Of a DNA stretch of 64,000 nt, positions 31,761-40,825 are shown in pieces. The DNA comes from an uncultured Lachnospiraceae bacterium. Lineage in GTDB: Bacteria > Bacillota > Clostridia > Lachnospirales > Lachnospiraceae. The position numbers and the translations under genes are program-made. The stretch's first letter is position 1. Every line of letters begins with the position of its first letter. The stretch spans positions 30,339-94,338 of the forward strand of contig CAJUIP010000009.1 of the NCBI GenBank assembly GCA_910586315.1, written 5' to 3'. The notes under the pieces are model-generated. The model did no database searches, was not told where the DNA came from, and saw nothing but the letters and a program-made list of their open reading frames with translations.

Positions 31761-32687
31761 ATGTTCCAGAGTGTAAGAACGAGAAAAGCAGAGATCGAAA
31801 CAGCCGAGGCTGTTAACCGGGACCGGACCCTGTTTGAACAGGCGTGGATTCAATTTAAATATAACCGGCGGGCCATGCTGGGACTGGCGATTATTGTAGT
31901 TCTGCTCCTTATTGTGGCAGGAACGATCCTTACGGATCTCGTGACCCATGAGGAGGTCTATAACAATTATGTGGTAAAGCAGAACCTTTATATGAAGCTA
32001 AAGGGACCGAGCCTTGAGCATCCGTTAGGCTGCGATGAGTTTGGCCGGGATATGCTGTTCCGCATCCTCTGGGGAACGAAATATTCTCTGCTTTTAGGAT
32101 TCTGCGCCGTAACGCTGGCTCTTTTGATCGGGGGCCCGCTGGGGATGATCGCCGGCTTCTACGGAGGCAAAACGGACAATGTGATCATGCGTATCATGGA
32201 CGTTTTCATGGCATGCCCGTTCATACTCCTGGCTATGGCCATTGTTGCGGCCCTCGGGGCCAGTACAGTGAACCTCTTAATCGCTCTCGGCGTTTCCGGA
32301 ATGGCTTCCTTCTCCCGCGTCACCAGGGCGGCGGTCATGTCCGTAAAAGATAAGGAGTTTGTGGAGTCGGCCAGGGCCGTTGGGGCCAACGACTTTGTGA
32401 TCCTCATAAAATATATTCTTCCTAATTCCATGGCGCCAATTCTGGTACAGCTTACTTTGAGAATTGGTTCCTCCATCCTTCATGTCGCGGGACTTTCTTA
32501 CATCGGCCTTGGCGTACAGCCGCCGATTCCCGAATGGGGGGCGATCCTTACGGCAGCAAAAGTGTATATGCGCGACGCATGGCATATTTCCGTATTTCCA
32601 GGTCTGTTTCTGGTAATTACCGTCGTTGCGTTTAACTTGTTCGGCGACGGGCTGCGGGATGCACTGGATCCGAAGCTTAAGAGATAG
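31761..32687 (+). CDS. Peptide ABC transporter permease (OppC/DppC)
   Basis: The 308-residue permease has an N-terminal cytoplasmic stretch, a first helix AMLGLAIIVVLLLIVAG, LGCDEFGRDMLFRILWG typical of DppC near residue 90, and the EAA loop EFVESARAVGANDFVILIKY. An upstream in-frame GTG/ATG (31752/31755) lies within or against the GGAGG site, so the ATG eight bases away at 31761 is chosen. Confidence 0.93.
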   Translation: MFQSVRTRKAEIETAEAVNRDRTLFEQAWIQFKYNRRAMLGLAIIVVLLLIVAGTILTDLVTHEEVYNNYVVKQNLYMKLKGPSLEHPLGCDEFGRDMLFRILWGTKYSLLLGFCAVTLALLIGGPLGMIAGFYGGKTDNVIMRIMDVFMACPFILLAMAIVAALGASTVNLLIALGVSGMASFSRVTRAAVMSVKDKEFVESARAVGANDFVILIKYILPNSMAPILVQLTLRIGSSILHVAGLSYIGLGVQPPIPEWGAILTAAKVYMRDAWHISVFPGLFLVITVVAFNLFGDGLRDALDPKLKR

Positions 32688-32700
32688 GGGGGAAATGCAG

Positions 32701-33690
32701 ATGGGTAAATTGCTTGAAATTAAAGACCTTCGCGTCCAGTTTGAAACCAGCGACGGAATCGTAAAAGCGTTAAACGGAATCGACATAAGCCTGGATGAGG
32801 GAATGACCCTTGGCCTTGTCGGGGAAACCGGAGCCGGAAAGACGACGCTTGCCAAAAGCATTATGCGGATTATCCCGCAGCCGCCTGGAAAAATTATGTC
32901 AGGAGAAATTTTATACGGCGGTTCTGATATCCTTAAGATGGACATCAATGAAATCCGGAATATCCGGGGTCGTCATATTTCCATGATTTTCCAGGATCCG
33001 ATGACCTCATTAAATCCGGTTATGACCGTGGGAGATCAGATCGCGGAAACCATAAAGACTCATGAGAAAATGTCGGCTGTGGAAGCGACGAGAAAATCCT
33101 GCGAAATGCTGGAACTGGTTGGAATTAAGGCAGACCGGGCCGGCGATTATCCCCACCAGTTTTCCGGAGGCATGAAACAGCGGGTGGTGATCGCCATTGC
33201 CCTGGCATGCAATCCGAAAATACTGATTGCGGACGAGCCGACCACGGCCCTTGATGTGACGATTCAGGCACAGGTTCTGGAGATGATGCAGAACCTGAAG
33301 AGAAAGTTCAATACGGCAACGATTCTGATCACCCATGATCTGGGCGTTGTGGCCCAGACCTGTGAAAAGGCGGCAATCATTTATGCCGGAGAGATTGTGG
33401 AATACGGGACGGTCCATGAGATATTTAAGGATATGCGCCATCCCTATACCATCGGACTTATGAATTCCATACCGAAAATTCATATGGATGAAAAGCGTCT
33501 CCACCCCATAGAGGGACTTATGCCGGATCCCATGGCCCTGCCGAAGGGATGCAATTTCTGTGACAGATGCCGTTTTGCGATGGAGAGATGTAAAACGGAG
33601 GAGCCGTCCATGGTGGAGGCGGGCGGAGAGCATATGGTACGCTGCTTCCGCGCCATGGAAAACTTAAGAGGAGGTTACGGGGATGAATGA
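32701..33690 (+). CDS. Peptide ABC transporter ATPase (OppD/DppD)
   Basis: The 329-residue ATPase has Walker A GETGAGKTT (near residue 42), Q-loop FQDPMTSLNP, signature FSGGMKQRVVIAIAL, Walker B ILIADEPTTALD and H-loop THDLG. The C-terminal tail has the Cys cluster CNFCDRCRFAMERC (about residues 285-300) typical of OppD/F, which may hold an iron-sulfur cluster. GGGGGG is about nine bases from the ATG at 32701; ATG at 32695 is too close. It overlaps oppF by eight bases. Confidence 0.95.
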   Translation: MGKLLEIKDLRVQFETSDGIVKALNGIDISLDEGMTLGLVGETGAGKTTLAKSIMRIIPQPPGKIMSGEILYGGSDILKMDINEIRNIRGRHISMIFQDPMTSLNPVMTVGDQIAETIKTHEKMSAVEATRKSCEMLELVGIKADRAGDYPHQFSGGMKQRVVIAIALACNPKILIADEPTTALDVTIQAQVLEMMQNLKRKFNTATILITHDLGVVAQTCEKAAIIYAGEIVEYGTVHEIFKDMRHPYTIGLMNSIPKIHMDEKRLHPIEGLMPDPMALPKGCNFCDRCRFAMERCKTEEPSMVEAGGEHMVRCFRAMENLRGGYGDE

Positions 33691-34645
33691 GAAAAAAGAA
33701 CTTCTGCGGGTGGAACATCTGAAAAAGTATTTTTCGACTCCCCGTGGAATGCTTCTGGCTGTAGATGATATTACATTTGGCCTGAATGCCGGGGAAACAC
33801 TGGGAGTTGTAGGTGAGTCAGGGTGCGGAAAATCCACGCTGGGACGCGCAATTCTCAGACTTCACGAACCGACCGGCGGAAAAGTGATTTTCGAAGGTGA
33901 GAATATTCTGGAGTATGATAAAAAGAAAATGAAACAGAAACGTTCTGATATGCAGATCATTTTCCAGGATCCGTATTCTTCTTTAAATCCCAGGATGACA
34001 GTCAGCCAGTCGATTGCGGCGCCGTTAATGATCCAGGGAATTTATAAGGCCAGTGAAAAAGATAAAATCCAGAAGAAAGTGGATGAGATGATGGAGCTTG
34101 TGGGTCTTGCAAAGAGATTCGCAAACTCTTACCCCCACGAGCTGGACGGCGGGAGAAGACAGAGGATCGGGATTGCCAGGGCTTTGTCCTTGAATCCTAA
34201 ATTTATCGTGTGCGATGAGCCGGTTTCGGCTCTGGATGTATCGATCCAGGCGCAGGTACTGAACCTGATGCAGGATCTTCAGGAAAAGCTGGGACTTACA
34301 TACCTGTTTATTACCCATAATTTAAGTGTGGTGAAACACTTGTCGGACAGAATTATGGTGATGTATCTGGGCCAGATGGTGGAGCTTGCAGAGCCGAAGG
34401 AACTGTTTTCCAATCCGCAGCACCCCTATACAAAGGCGCTTCTCTCGGCGATTCCCACGCCGGATCCTGATCAGAAGATGGACTGTGTGGTGTTAAAAGG
34501 GGAGTTAACCTCTCCGATTAATGTTCCGGAGGGATGCCGTTTCGCCAAACGATGCATCTATGCAAGACCAGATTGTGAGACACGTAAGGTAGACATGAAG
34601 GAGATAAGCCCCGGCCATTTCGTTTCTTGCCACCTTTGTGAATAA
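33683..34645 (+). CDS. Peptide ABC transporter ATPase (OppF/DppF) with altered signature
   Basis: The 320-residue ATPase has Walker A GESGCGKST (near residue 48), Q-loop FQDPYSSLNP, Walker B FIVCDEPVSALD, H-loop ITHNLS and a C-terminal Cys cluster (CRFAKRCIYARPDC). The ABC signature, FSGGQRQRI in most homologues, reads LDGGRRQRI here (about residues 153-161). The key Ser is Asp and Gln is Arg, so its composite ATP site may be slow or inactive, with OppD doing most hydrolysis. Confidence 0.92.
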   Translation: MNEKKELLRVEHLKKYFSTPRGMLLAVDDITFGLNAGETLGVVGESGCGKSTLGRAILRLHEPTGGKVIFEGENILEYDKKKMKQKRSDMQIIFQDPYSSLNPRMTVSQSIAAPLMIQGIYKASEKDKIQKKVDEMMELVGLAKRFANSYPHELDGGRRQRIGIARALSLNPKFIVCDEPVSALDVSIQAQVLNLMQDLQEKLGLTYLFITHNLSVVKHLSDRIMVMYLGQMVELAEPKELFSNPQHPYTKALLSAIPTPDPDQKMDCVVLKGELTSPINVPEGCRFAKRCIYARPDCETRKVDMKEISPGHFVSCHLCE

Positions 34646-34682
34646 AAAACTACTCTCAAAAAAGAAAACAGGAGGACAACGT

Positions 34683-36263
34683 ATGAAGAAAGTTACCGCA
34701 ATGTTACTGGCAGCGTCAATGGTCCTGTCACTGGCAGGGTGTTCACAGAAGGCGAAGGAGGCGCCGGCTGGGACTGGCTCAGGAAACAGCGCCGCTGCTA
34801 CGGAGGCGCCGGCTGCCGACCGGAAAGTGAAGGATGAGATTGTATTTGCCCAGAGCTCTGATCTCACGACCATGAACCCCTATATCGGTACCCAGGAGCG
34901 CGCCTATTCCCTGACAAATCATATGTATGATACGCTGCTGGTCTATGACAGCGAAATGAATATGAGCTGCAGCCTGGCAGAAAGCTATGAGTGGGTGGAT
35001 GATCTCACTTTACAGATTAATCTGGTGCATGATGTGAAGTTCCACAATGGCGACCCGCTGACTGCTGAGGATGTTATTTTTACATTTGAAAAGAGAGCGG
35101 AGCGCGGCAGCGCGTTTAAGAATTACATTGATGTGCCAAATATGCAGGCAAAGGATGATTTTACGGTAATTGTTCCGTTCACATCTCCGCATCCGTCCTT
35201 TATTTACCAGCTGACGGACCCGGCTTTCGGAATTGTGCCGAAGAAATATTTTGAGTCTGTGGGTGAGGAAGGCTTTGCAAAGGCTCCCATCGGAAGCGGC
35301 CCATATAAGTTAAAAGACTATGTGACTGGTGACTATTATACACTGGAGCGTTTTGACGATTACTGGGGCGGTCCGGCCAAAACAAAGTATCTGACCATGA
35401 AAATTGTCCCGGAGGCAGGACAGAGAACGATTATGCTGGAAACCGGGGAAATTGATGTGGCCTATGAGATTCCGTATGTGGACGCGACGAAGATTCAGGA
35501 CAATGATGATCTCCAGTTCTTATCCACACCATCCATGAAGATCGTTATGTTCTACTTAAACACCCAGTCTGCAACTCCGGTAAATGACAGCCGCGTCCGC
35601 CAGGCAATCGAGTATGCGATTGATAAGGAAGCAATCGTACAGGCAGTATGTTATGGATATGGCTCTGTCGCTTATGCGATCGTTCCGGATTCTGTATCTG
35701 AGTATAAGGAAGTAAAAGAACCGCACGTTTACGATCTGGAGAAGGCGAAAGCGCTGATGAAGGAAGCTGGATGTGAGGACGGATTCACCATGGAGCTCTG
35801 GACAAGCTCTGTGCAGACAAATACGGAAATCTGTCAGGTTGTCCAGGAGCAGCTGGCAGCAATCAACATTAAGGCGGAAATTTCTGTTCAGGACGCCAAT
35901 ACCATTGACACAAGAATTGACGCAGGCGATGAATTTGGTATGGAATTGCATTTCTATTCCTGCAACAGCGGCCATGCGGAGTATACGTTGTCCAACATCC
36001 TCCCCACAGGCATGATGAGAAATGACTGCCGGTTCAGTAACGCAGAATACGACAAGACCTATGAGGAATGGCTTGTAACCACTGACGAGGCAAAGAGAGA
36101 AGAACTCCTGACAACGATGTATGAGATCCAGAATCAGGAAACTCCGGTTGTGCCGCTCTATAATGAAGTAAAGATTCTGGGAGCGACAAAGAACCTGGAT
36201 GGCTTTAAGTTAAGCCGTATCGGAGCCCATCAGTATCAGGATGCGGTTGTATATGAGGATTAG
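34683..36263 (+). CDS. Peptide ABC transporter substrate-binding lipoprotein
   Basis: The 526-residue family-5 binding protein has signal LSLAGCSQ (Cys near 20), a Gly/Ala-rich tether, then DEIVFAQSSDLTTMNPYIGT, the signature VHDVKFHNGDPLTAEDVIFTFE split around residues 115-135, and KPxxFG-type segments. It captures di-/oligopeptides outside the cell for OppBCDF. The earlier in-frame ATG at 34638 overlaps oppF; ACAGGAGG is eight bases before the ATG at 34683. A terminator ends the operon at 36400. Confidence 0.94.
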   Translation: MKKVTAMLLAASMVLSLAGCSQKAKEAPAGTGSGNSAAATEAPAADRKVKDEIVFAQSSDLTTMNPYIGTQERAYSLTNHMYDTLLVYDSEMNMSCSLAESYEWVDDLTLQINLVHDVKFHNGDPLTAEDVIFTFEKRAERGSAFKNYIDVPNMQAKDDFTVIVPFTSPHPSFIYQLTDPAFGIVPKKYFESVGEEGFAKAPIGSGPYKLKDYVTGDYYTLERFDDYWGGPAKTKYLTMKIVPEAGQRTIMLETGEIDVAYEIPYVDATKIQDNDDLQFLSTPSMKIVMFYLNTQSATPVNDSRVRQAIEYAIDKEAIVQAVCYGYGSVAYAIVPDSVSEYKEVKEPHVYDLEKAKALMKEAGCEDGFTMELWTSSVQTNTEICQVVQEQLAAINIKAEISVQDANTIDTRIDAGDEFGMELHFYSCNSGHAEYTLSNILPTGMMRNDCRFSNAEYDKTYEEWLVTTDEAKREELLTTMYEIQNQETPVVPLYNEVKILGATKNLDGFKLSRIGAHQYQDAVVYED

Positions 36264-36399
36264 TATATTGTCCGCATGATATCTGGTGAGACGGTATATA
36301 TAGCGCGCCCCGGTTTACCGGCAAGGCAGTTTACTGACGGCGAAACGGTGGCGGGTGGAACATCCAACGCAGAAGATATTTTGCAGCAGAAAAAACATG

Positions 36400-36439
36400 G
36401 GAGTTCGCAGACGGAGAAATCCGCAGGCGGACTCCTTTT
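36400..36439 (+). terminator. Terminator of the peptidase-Opp operon
   Basis: GGAGTTCGC (36400-36408) pairs with GCGGACTCC (36427-36435, one wobble) and is followed by TTTT. It lies 137 bp after the binding-protein stop; the preceding gap shows no ORF. Confidence 0.75.
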
Positions 36440-36442
36440 GCT

Positions 36443-36493
36443 GTGCACAAGGCCTGTACAGAGGAATATGCCGCTAAAGCGGCGTACAGGCCG
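36443..36493 (+). repeat. Structured repeat R2, copy b
   Basis: An outer perfect stem GGCCTGTAC (36451-36459)/GTACAGGCC (36484-36492) and inner GCCGC-TAAA-GCGGC (36470-36483) are joined by the conserved bulge AGAGGAATAT (36460-36469). Copy a at 13923 keeps the shape with different stem bases. Confidence 0.72.
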
Positions 36494-36538
36494 CTCTGCC
36501 CGATTGCGGTAACAGGCGTTCCAGCCGCCCCAAAATGG

Positions 36539-36567
36539 TGGACAACCCTTTCTTTTTAGACTATAAT
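36539..36567 (+). promoter_or_regulatory. Promoter of the two-component operon
   Basis: TGGACA (36539-36544), 17-bp spacer, TATAAT (36562-36567). The start would be about 50 bases before the response-regulator ATG. Confidence 0.75.
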
Positions 36568-36626
36568 GGGTTTAGATTAAGAAAAACCGGACCAGACCAA
36601 AAAATCTGGATGGAAGGGGAAATCCG

Positions 36627-38234
36627 ATGTTAAAGGTGCTGATTGCGGATGACGAGAAAAAGGTATGCCAGCTGATAGAAAAGCTTGTGGACTGGGAAGC
36701 GCTTGACATGCAGGTAACGGCTGTGGCGGAAAACGGAATCGAGGCTCTTGAAAAAATTAAGGAGTACAGCCCGGATATTGCCCTTACAGATATCCGGATG
36801 CCCGGCTATGATGGTCTGGAGCTGGTGCGGCTGGGGAAAGAGCACAATCCGAAAATGGAATTTGTCATTATCAGCGGTTACCGCCATTTTGAATATGCAC
36901 AGTCGGCAATCCGTTATGGGGTGAATGCGTATCTTTTAAAGCCCATCAAAAAGGACGAGCTGAACGAGACGTTACGAAAGCTGGGGGAACAGCTCAGGGA
37001 AAAGACGGATCAGCTAAGCTATGCGGAAAAGGTGCAGCTGACTTTAAAAAGCGATAAGGAAACGTTAAGACAGACATTTCTGTCGGGAATTGTGTACCGG
37101 AGAAATAAGGAGTGGCTGAAAAAGCCGCTTGAAAAGATCAATCAGGAATTTCATTATGCCATGCGGCCAGGCTTGTTTGGAATCGCGATCCTTAAAATGG
37201 ACGGGCATGTATTCGATGATGAAAAGAGCCGGCAGTTCATGGCGGATAAGGCGCACAGCGCCGCGAAACAGCTGTTTTCGGACTGTACGCTGGAATATGA
37301 AATCCTTGCGGCCGGGGGATTTTTCTACTTTCTTTTAAACTTTGGGGAGGAGCAGAAAAGTACGGTCCGCCGGCAGATAAAAAATCTTCTGGATCAGCTG
37401 AAGATTCAGGGCGGGATCCTGGAGGACTTTGCGGTGACAATTTCTGTGGGCAGCCTGCATGATTCGCCGGAAGGCCTGGAAAGCTCCTTAAAAAACGCAA
37501 GAATTTTGATGGAGGAACGGCTGATTTCGGGTACCGGAAAGCTTCTGGAGGGAGATATTGCCGTTTCAGGGTCTTTTGCGGAGAGCGAGCTGTTTACAGA
37601 ATTTAACACCAGAATGTCCCAGGCTCTGGAGACTCTGGAAGTATTTACCGTGCGGGAGGCCATGCTCCAGCTGAAAAGTCAGATGCTTGCCATGAAAGGA
37701 GTCACCGGCCATGAGATCCTGCAGATGACGAAGGAAGTCTGCAACCTGTATCTTTTCTTCATGAAGAATTACCGGATACGGATTGAGGAAGATTTTCTGG
37801 AAAACTACAATGCGGGGGCGGAAAACTGCTCTTCAGCAGCCGAGCTTTTTGATTATATGATACGGAAGATAACAACCTCCTACGAGAAGGCGGCCAGACG
37901 GAAGCGCCAGGATGAGAACCGTCCTGTGCGGATGGTGAAAAAATATGTGGCGGGCCATTACGGGGAGCCGTTAAGTTTAGAGCAGGTCGGCGCTGTGGCC
38001 GGTCTTTCTCCTGCTTATCTGAGCACCGTATTTAAAAAGGATACGGGCATGACTTTTTTAGAATATCTTTCCAAGGTGCGGATGGATATGGCGAAGCAGT
38101 TCCTTAAAGAGACAAGTCTTACGGTGGCTGATATCTGTGAGAGGGTGGGATACAGCGATGTGCGATACTTTACAAAAACATTTGCCAAATACTCGGGCCT
38201 CAAGCCGAACGAGTATAGAAAGCTGTATTCATGA
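36627..38234 (+). CDS. YesN-like response regulator with AraC DNA-binding domain
   Basis: The 535-residue protein has an N-terminal receiver (MLKVLIADDEKKVCQLIEKL; phosphoacceptor Asp in IALTDIRMPGYDGLE near residue 55; KPIKKDEL), a roughly 250-residue middle domain, and a C-terminal AraC HTH pair (about 430-535; LSLEQVGAVAGLSPAYLSTV and VADICERVGYSDVRYFTKTF). YesN-type regulators activate sugar transport and hydrolase genes. It overlaps the kinase gene by four bases. Its targets are probably the ABC transporter genes downstream. Confidence 0.93.
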   Translation: MLKVLIADDEKKVCQLIEKLVDWEALDMQVTAVAENGIEALEKIKEYSPDIALTDIRMPGYDGLELVRLGKEHNPKMEFVIISGYRHFEYAQSAIRYGVNAYLLKPIKKDELNETLRKLGEQLREKTDQLSYAEKVQLTLKSDKETLRQTFLSGIVYRRNKEWLKKPLEKINQEFHYAMRPGLFGIAILKMDGHVFDDEKSRQFMADKAHSAAKQLFSDCTLEYEILAAGGFFYFLLNFGEEQKSTVRRQIKNLLDQLKIQGGILEDFAVTISVGSLHDSPEGLESSLKNARILMEERLISGTGKLLEGDIAVSGSFAESELFTEFNTRMSQALETLEVFTVREAMLQLKSQMLAMKGVTGHEILQMTKEVCNLYLFFMKNYRIRIEEDFLENYNAGAENCSSAAELFDYMIRKITTSYEKAARRKRQDENRPVRMVKKYVAGHYGEPLSLEQVGAVAGLSPAYLSTVFKKDTGMTFLEYLSKVRMDMAKQFLKETSLTVADICERVGYSDVRYFTKTFAKYSGLKPNEYRKLYS

Positions 38235-39256
38235 GCAGAAAAAAGAAATTTATATCAGAACGTTTGAAGGCCGGAGCGGTTCTGGGCGCGGCGCTTTTTC
38301 TGGCAGCCCTGGGATATATCTGGGCTGTCAGCTTTAAAACATCCATCGGATTTTTGCCGGCCTTTGTTTTTACGCTTGGTATCTTTGGATATCTGTGCGT
38401 TATTTATCATCTAGTCTTTAAGCCCTACCGGGAGACAAAGAAGATTTATGAACAATTTGTCATGGGATATGTGCTGAACGATCTGTTTCAGGCCCGCTAC
38501 CCCCTTACTCCGGAGAGCCAGCAGGCAGTTCAGAAGCTCAATGAGATGATAGACAGGAATAACCTCATAAGTGTTTCTAAAAAGCAGGCCGAATATCTGG
38601 CGCTTCAAAATCAAATCAATCCCCATTTCCTTTACAATACGCTGGAAGGAATCCGGAGCGAGGCTTTAATCGCGGGACTGGACAACATTGCGGAAATGAC
38701 CGAGGCCCTTGCGACCTTTTTCCGCTATACGATTTCGCAGGTGGAGCATCTGGTAACCCTGGAGGATGAGCTGGCGAATATAGAAAACTATTACTATATC
38801 CAGCAGTTCCGGTTTGGGGACAAGCTTACTTTAAGCATAGAATACGAGCGGGACGATGATGATTTCAGTGAACTGGAGGTACTCCGGTACCGCCTTCCAA
38901 AGCTGACACTGCAGCCCATTGTGGAAAATTCCATCTATCACGGAATTGAAAGGAAGATCGGTAGGGGCCGTCTCGTTATCCGGATCGGGGTCAGCAACGA
39001 GCGGATGAGAATCCGGATCTCCGACGATGGCCTCGGAATGTCAGAGGAAAAATTAAAGCAGCTGAATGAAAAGTTAAGGCGTCTGTCTGTGGATGACGTG
39101 GAGGAGCAGACCGGCCAAAAGGGCGGGATCGCCGTGGTCAACGTCAATAACCGCATTAAACTGTTATTTGGGGAGGAATATGGTATTAATGTGTACAGCC
39201 GGGAAGGCGTCGGCACGGATGTGCTGATTAATCTTCCGCTGGTACAGGATTCCTGA
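38231..39256 (+). CDS. YesM-like sensor histidine kinase lacking an extracellular sensor domain
   Basis: The 341-residue kinase has two adjacent membrane helices (about residues 14-33 and 39-61) separated by only a few residues, whereas ordinary YesM kinases have some 250 extracellular residues there. After a coiled helical linker come the His_kinase box (LQNQINPHFLYNTLEGIRSE, His near 134) and an ATPase domain (QPIVENSIYHGIE, SDDGLGM, GGIAVVNVNNRI). It should phosphorylate the YesN partner. With no visible sensor it must take its signal from the membrane, the linker or another protein; the next gene is a candidate. Confidence 0.92.
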   Translation: MSRKKKFISERLKAGAVLGAALFLAALGYIWAVSFKTSIGFLPAFVFTLGIFGYLCVIYHLVFKPYRETKKIYEQFVMGYVLNDLFQARYPLTPESQQAVQKLNEMIDRNNLISVSKKQAEYLALQNQINPHFLYNTLEGIRSEALIAGLDNIAEMTEALATFFRYTISQVEHLVTLEDELANIENYYYIQQFRFGDKLTLSIEYERDDDDFSELEVLRYRLPKLTLQPIVENSIYHGIERKIGRGRLVIRIGVSNERMRIRISDDGLGMSEEKLKQLNEKLRRLSVDDVEEQTGQKGGIAVVNVNNRIKLLFGEEYGINVYSREGVGTDVLINLPLVQDS

Positions 39257-39272
39257 GGCCGGGGAGGCGTAT

Positions 39273-40718
39273 ATGAAGAAAGAACTGCTCCGCATGGACC
39301 ACGTAAGTCTCATAAAAAATGGAGAGACTTTTCTTGATAATCTGAATTTCCAGATGTTTACAGGAGAGATCATGGGGCTAGTCGGCCGTAACAACAAAGG
39401 TCATGACCAGCTCATTGACCTTATCTGTCATAACCATAACATTTCTTTTGGGACCGTGTGGTACAATGGAAGAATCGTAAACAGCTATTCTTACAGTGAC
39501 AACAGCGATAATAAAGTATATGTCATTGAGCAGAAAAGCCGCCTGGTGGAGGGCTTAAGCGTGGTGGATAACCTGTTTGTCCTGCGAAAAGGGTTTAAAA
39601 AATATTTTATTAATGAAAACGTCCTTTATGTGCAGGCGCGAAAGTTCTTACAGGAAAACGAAATCCAGGTGGATATACAAAAGCGTGTGGTTAATTTAAC
39701 ACCTTTGGAGCGCTGCCTGGCGGAGCTTTCCAAGGCTCTGCTTTCTGGATGCAGGCTGGTCATTGTGGATAATCCGGGGAACTTTTTAAGCAAGTATGAG
39801 CTGACGGAATTTCAGAAAATGTTAAAAAAGATGAAGGACAAAGGTATGGCGGTCCTTTACATTGGAAATCATCATGAGGATGTATTCCGGGTGGCGGACA
39901 GGACTTCTCTGTATACGGACGGACGAATTGATAAAGTGTTTGAGCGGGACGAAATGACCGATGAGGCCATGGCGCCCTATATTACCGACTGGAATATTAA
40001 GGGACCGGATCCGGAACCGGAATCAGACGAGGGCGTGATGCATTTCCATTGCGTTTATGCGGGAAACCTTCAGGGCTTGCGGTTTGTTCTGAACAAAGGA
40101 GAATGCGTGACTCTTTTAGACGTGGACAACCGGATTGCGGAGGATGTGGCAGGACTTCTCTGCGGCAGGCTTACATGTGAAAAGGGGCGCATTACCCTGG
40201 AGCATAAACCATATACACCGGCAAAAGCCGCCAGGTATCTGGATGAGGGAATTGCACTGATTCCGAAGGACTGTGTGGAGCGCCTCCTGTTTTGGGACAG
40301 GACATATATGGAAAATCTGACCTTTCTTCTGGACAGGAAGCTGAAAAAGAGTCTGATGTCCAGAAAAATCTTCCGGAGCATCCGCAACGAGTATGAGCCT
40401 CTCGTGGGAAAGGCCATCCATGAGACGAATATTTCCAACCTGCAGTTTCCGGAGCAGATTGCTCTGGTTTATTATAAGATGCAGCTTCTGCACCCGCGGG
40501 TGCTGGTCTGCATCCAGCCTCTGGCCAAGGGAGATATGTTTACCCGCATGAAAATCCTGGAGCTTCTCCGGGGAATCCTCTCCCAGGGAACAGCCGTGCT
40601 TATTATCACAACCAATGTTTCAGACACATTGGATATTTCAGATCGTCTGCTCATTGTGGAAAAGGGAGCCTGCACGGCATCCTATGAAAAAAATGAGTTC
40701 AACCGCATCGTCCGGTGA
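39273..40718 (+). CDS. Degenerate two-domain RbsA-like ABC ATPase (pseudo-ATPase)
   Basis: The 481-residue protein aligns along its length with sugar ATPases such as the one at 41830, yet all catalytic motifs are lost. Walker A GENGAGKST is GRNNKGHDQ (near residue 38); the signature is TPLERCLAEL; Walker B DEPTSSLT is DNPGNFLS (Asp kept, catalytic Glu now Asn); the H-loop is IGNHHED. In domain 2 Walker A is TLLDVDNRIAED, the signature is LQFPEQIALVYYK and Walker B is VLVCIQPLAKG. The ORF is intact with normal codon use and AGGC-type RBS, 16 bp after the kinase, so it is a maintained protein. I infer a regulatory, non-hydrolysing role linked to the kinase and sugar transporter. Confidence 0.85.
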   Translation: MKKELLRMDHVSLIKNGETFLDNLNFQMFTGEIMGLVGRNNKGHDQLIDLICHNHNISFGTVWYNGRIVNSYSYSDNSDNKVYVIEQKSRLVEGLSVVDNLFVLRKGFKKYFINENVLYVQARKFLQENEIQVDIQKRVVNLTPLERCLAELSKALLSGCRLVIVDNPGNFLSKYELTEFQKMLKKMKDKGMAVLYIGNHHEDVFRVADRTSLYTDGRIDKVFERDEMTDEAMAPYITDWNIKGPDPEPESDEGVMHFHCVYAGNLQGLRFVLNKGECVTLLDVDNRIAEDVAGLLCGRLTCEKGRITLEHKPYTPAKAARYLDEGIALIPKDCVERLLFWDRTYMENLTFLLDRKLKKSLMSRKIFRSIRNEYEPLVGKAIHETNISNLQFPEQIALVYYKMQLLHPRVLVCIQPLAKGDMFTRMKILELLRGILSQGTAVLIITTNVSDTLDISDRLLIVEKGACTASYEKNEFNRIVR

Positions 40719-40768
40719 GGAGAAAGTGCTGCAAAGAATCAAAAGATTGTCCCCCCAAACCGAAAGAT

Positions 40769-40795
40769 TGCCCCCTGTTTTGGGGGCATTTTTTT
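40769..40795 (+). terminator. Terminator after the two-component/pseudo-ATPase operon
   Basis: TGCCCCC (40769-40775) pairs with GGGGGCA (40782-40788), followed by TTTTTTT. Confidence 0.88.
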
Positions 40796-40825
40796 GTATA
40801 AAATACAGGTAAACGGAGAGAGAAC

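Noticed and set aside
39273..40718. Calling the degenerate ABC protein a pseudogene
   Set aside because: The frame is intact over 481 codons, retains the fold-defining hydrophobic pattern, has an RBS and tight spacing to the kinase gene; only catalytic motifs are lost.
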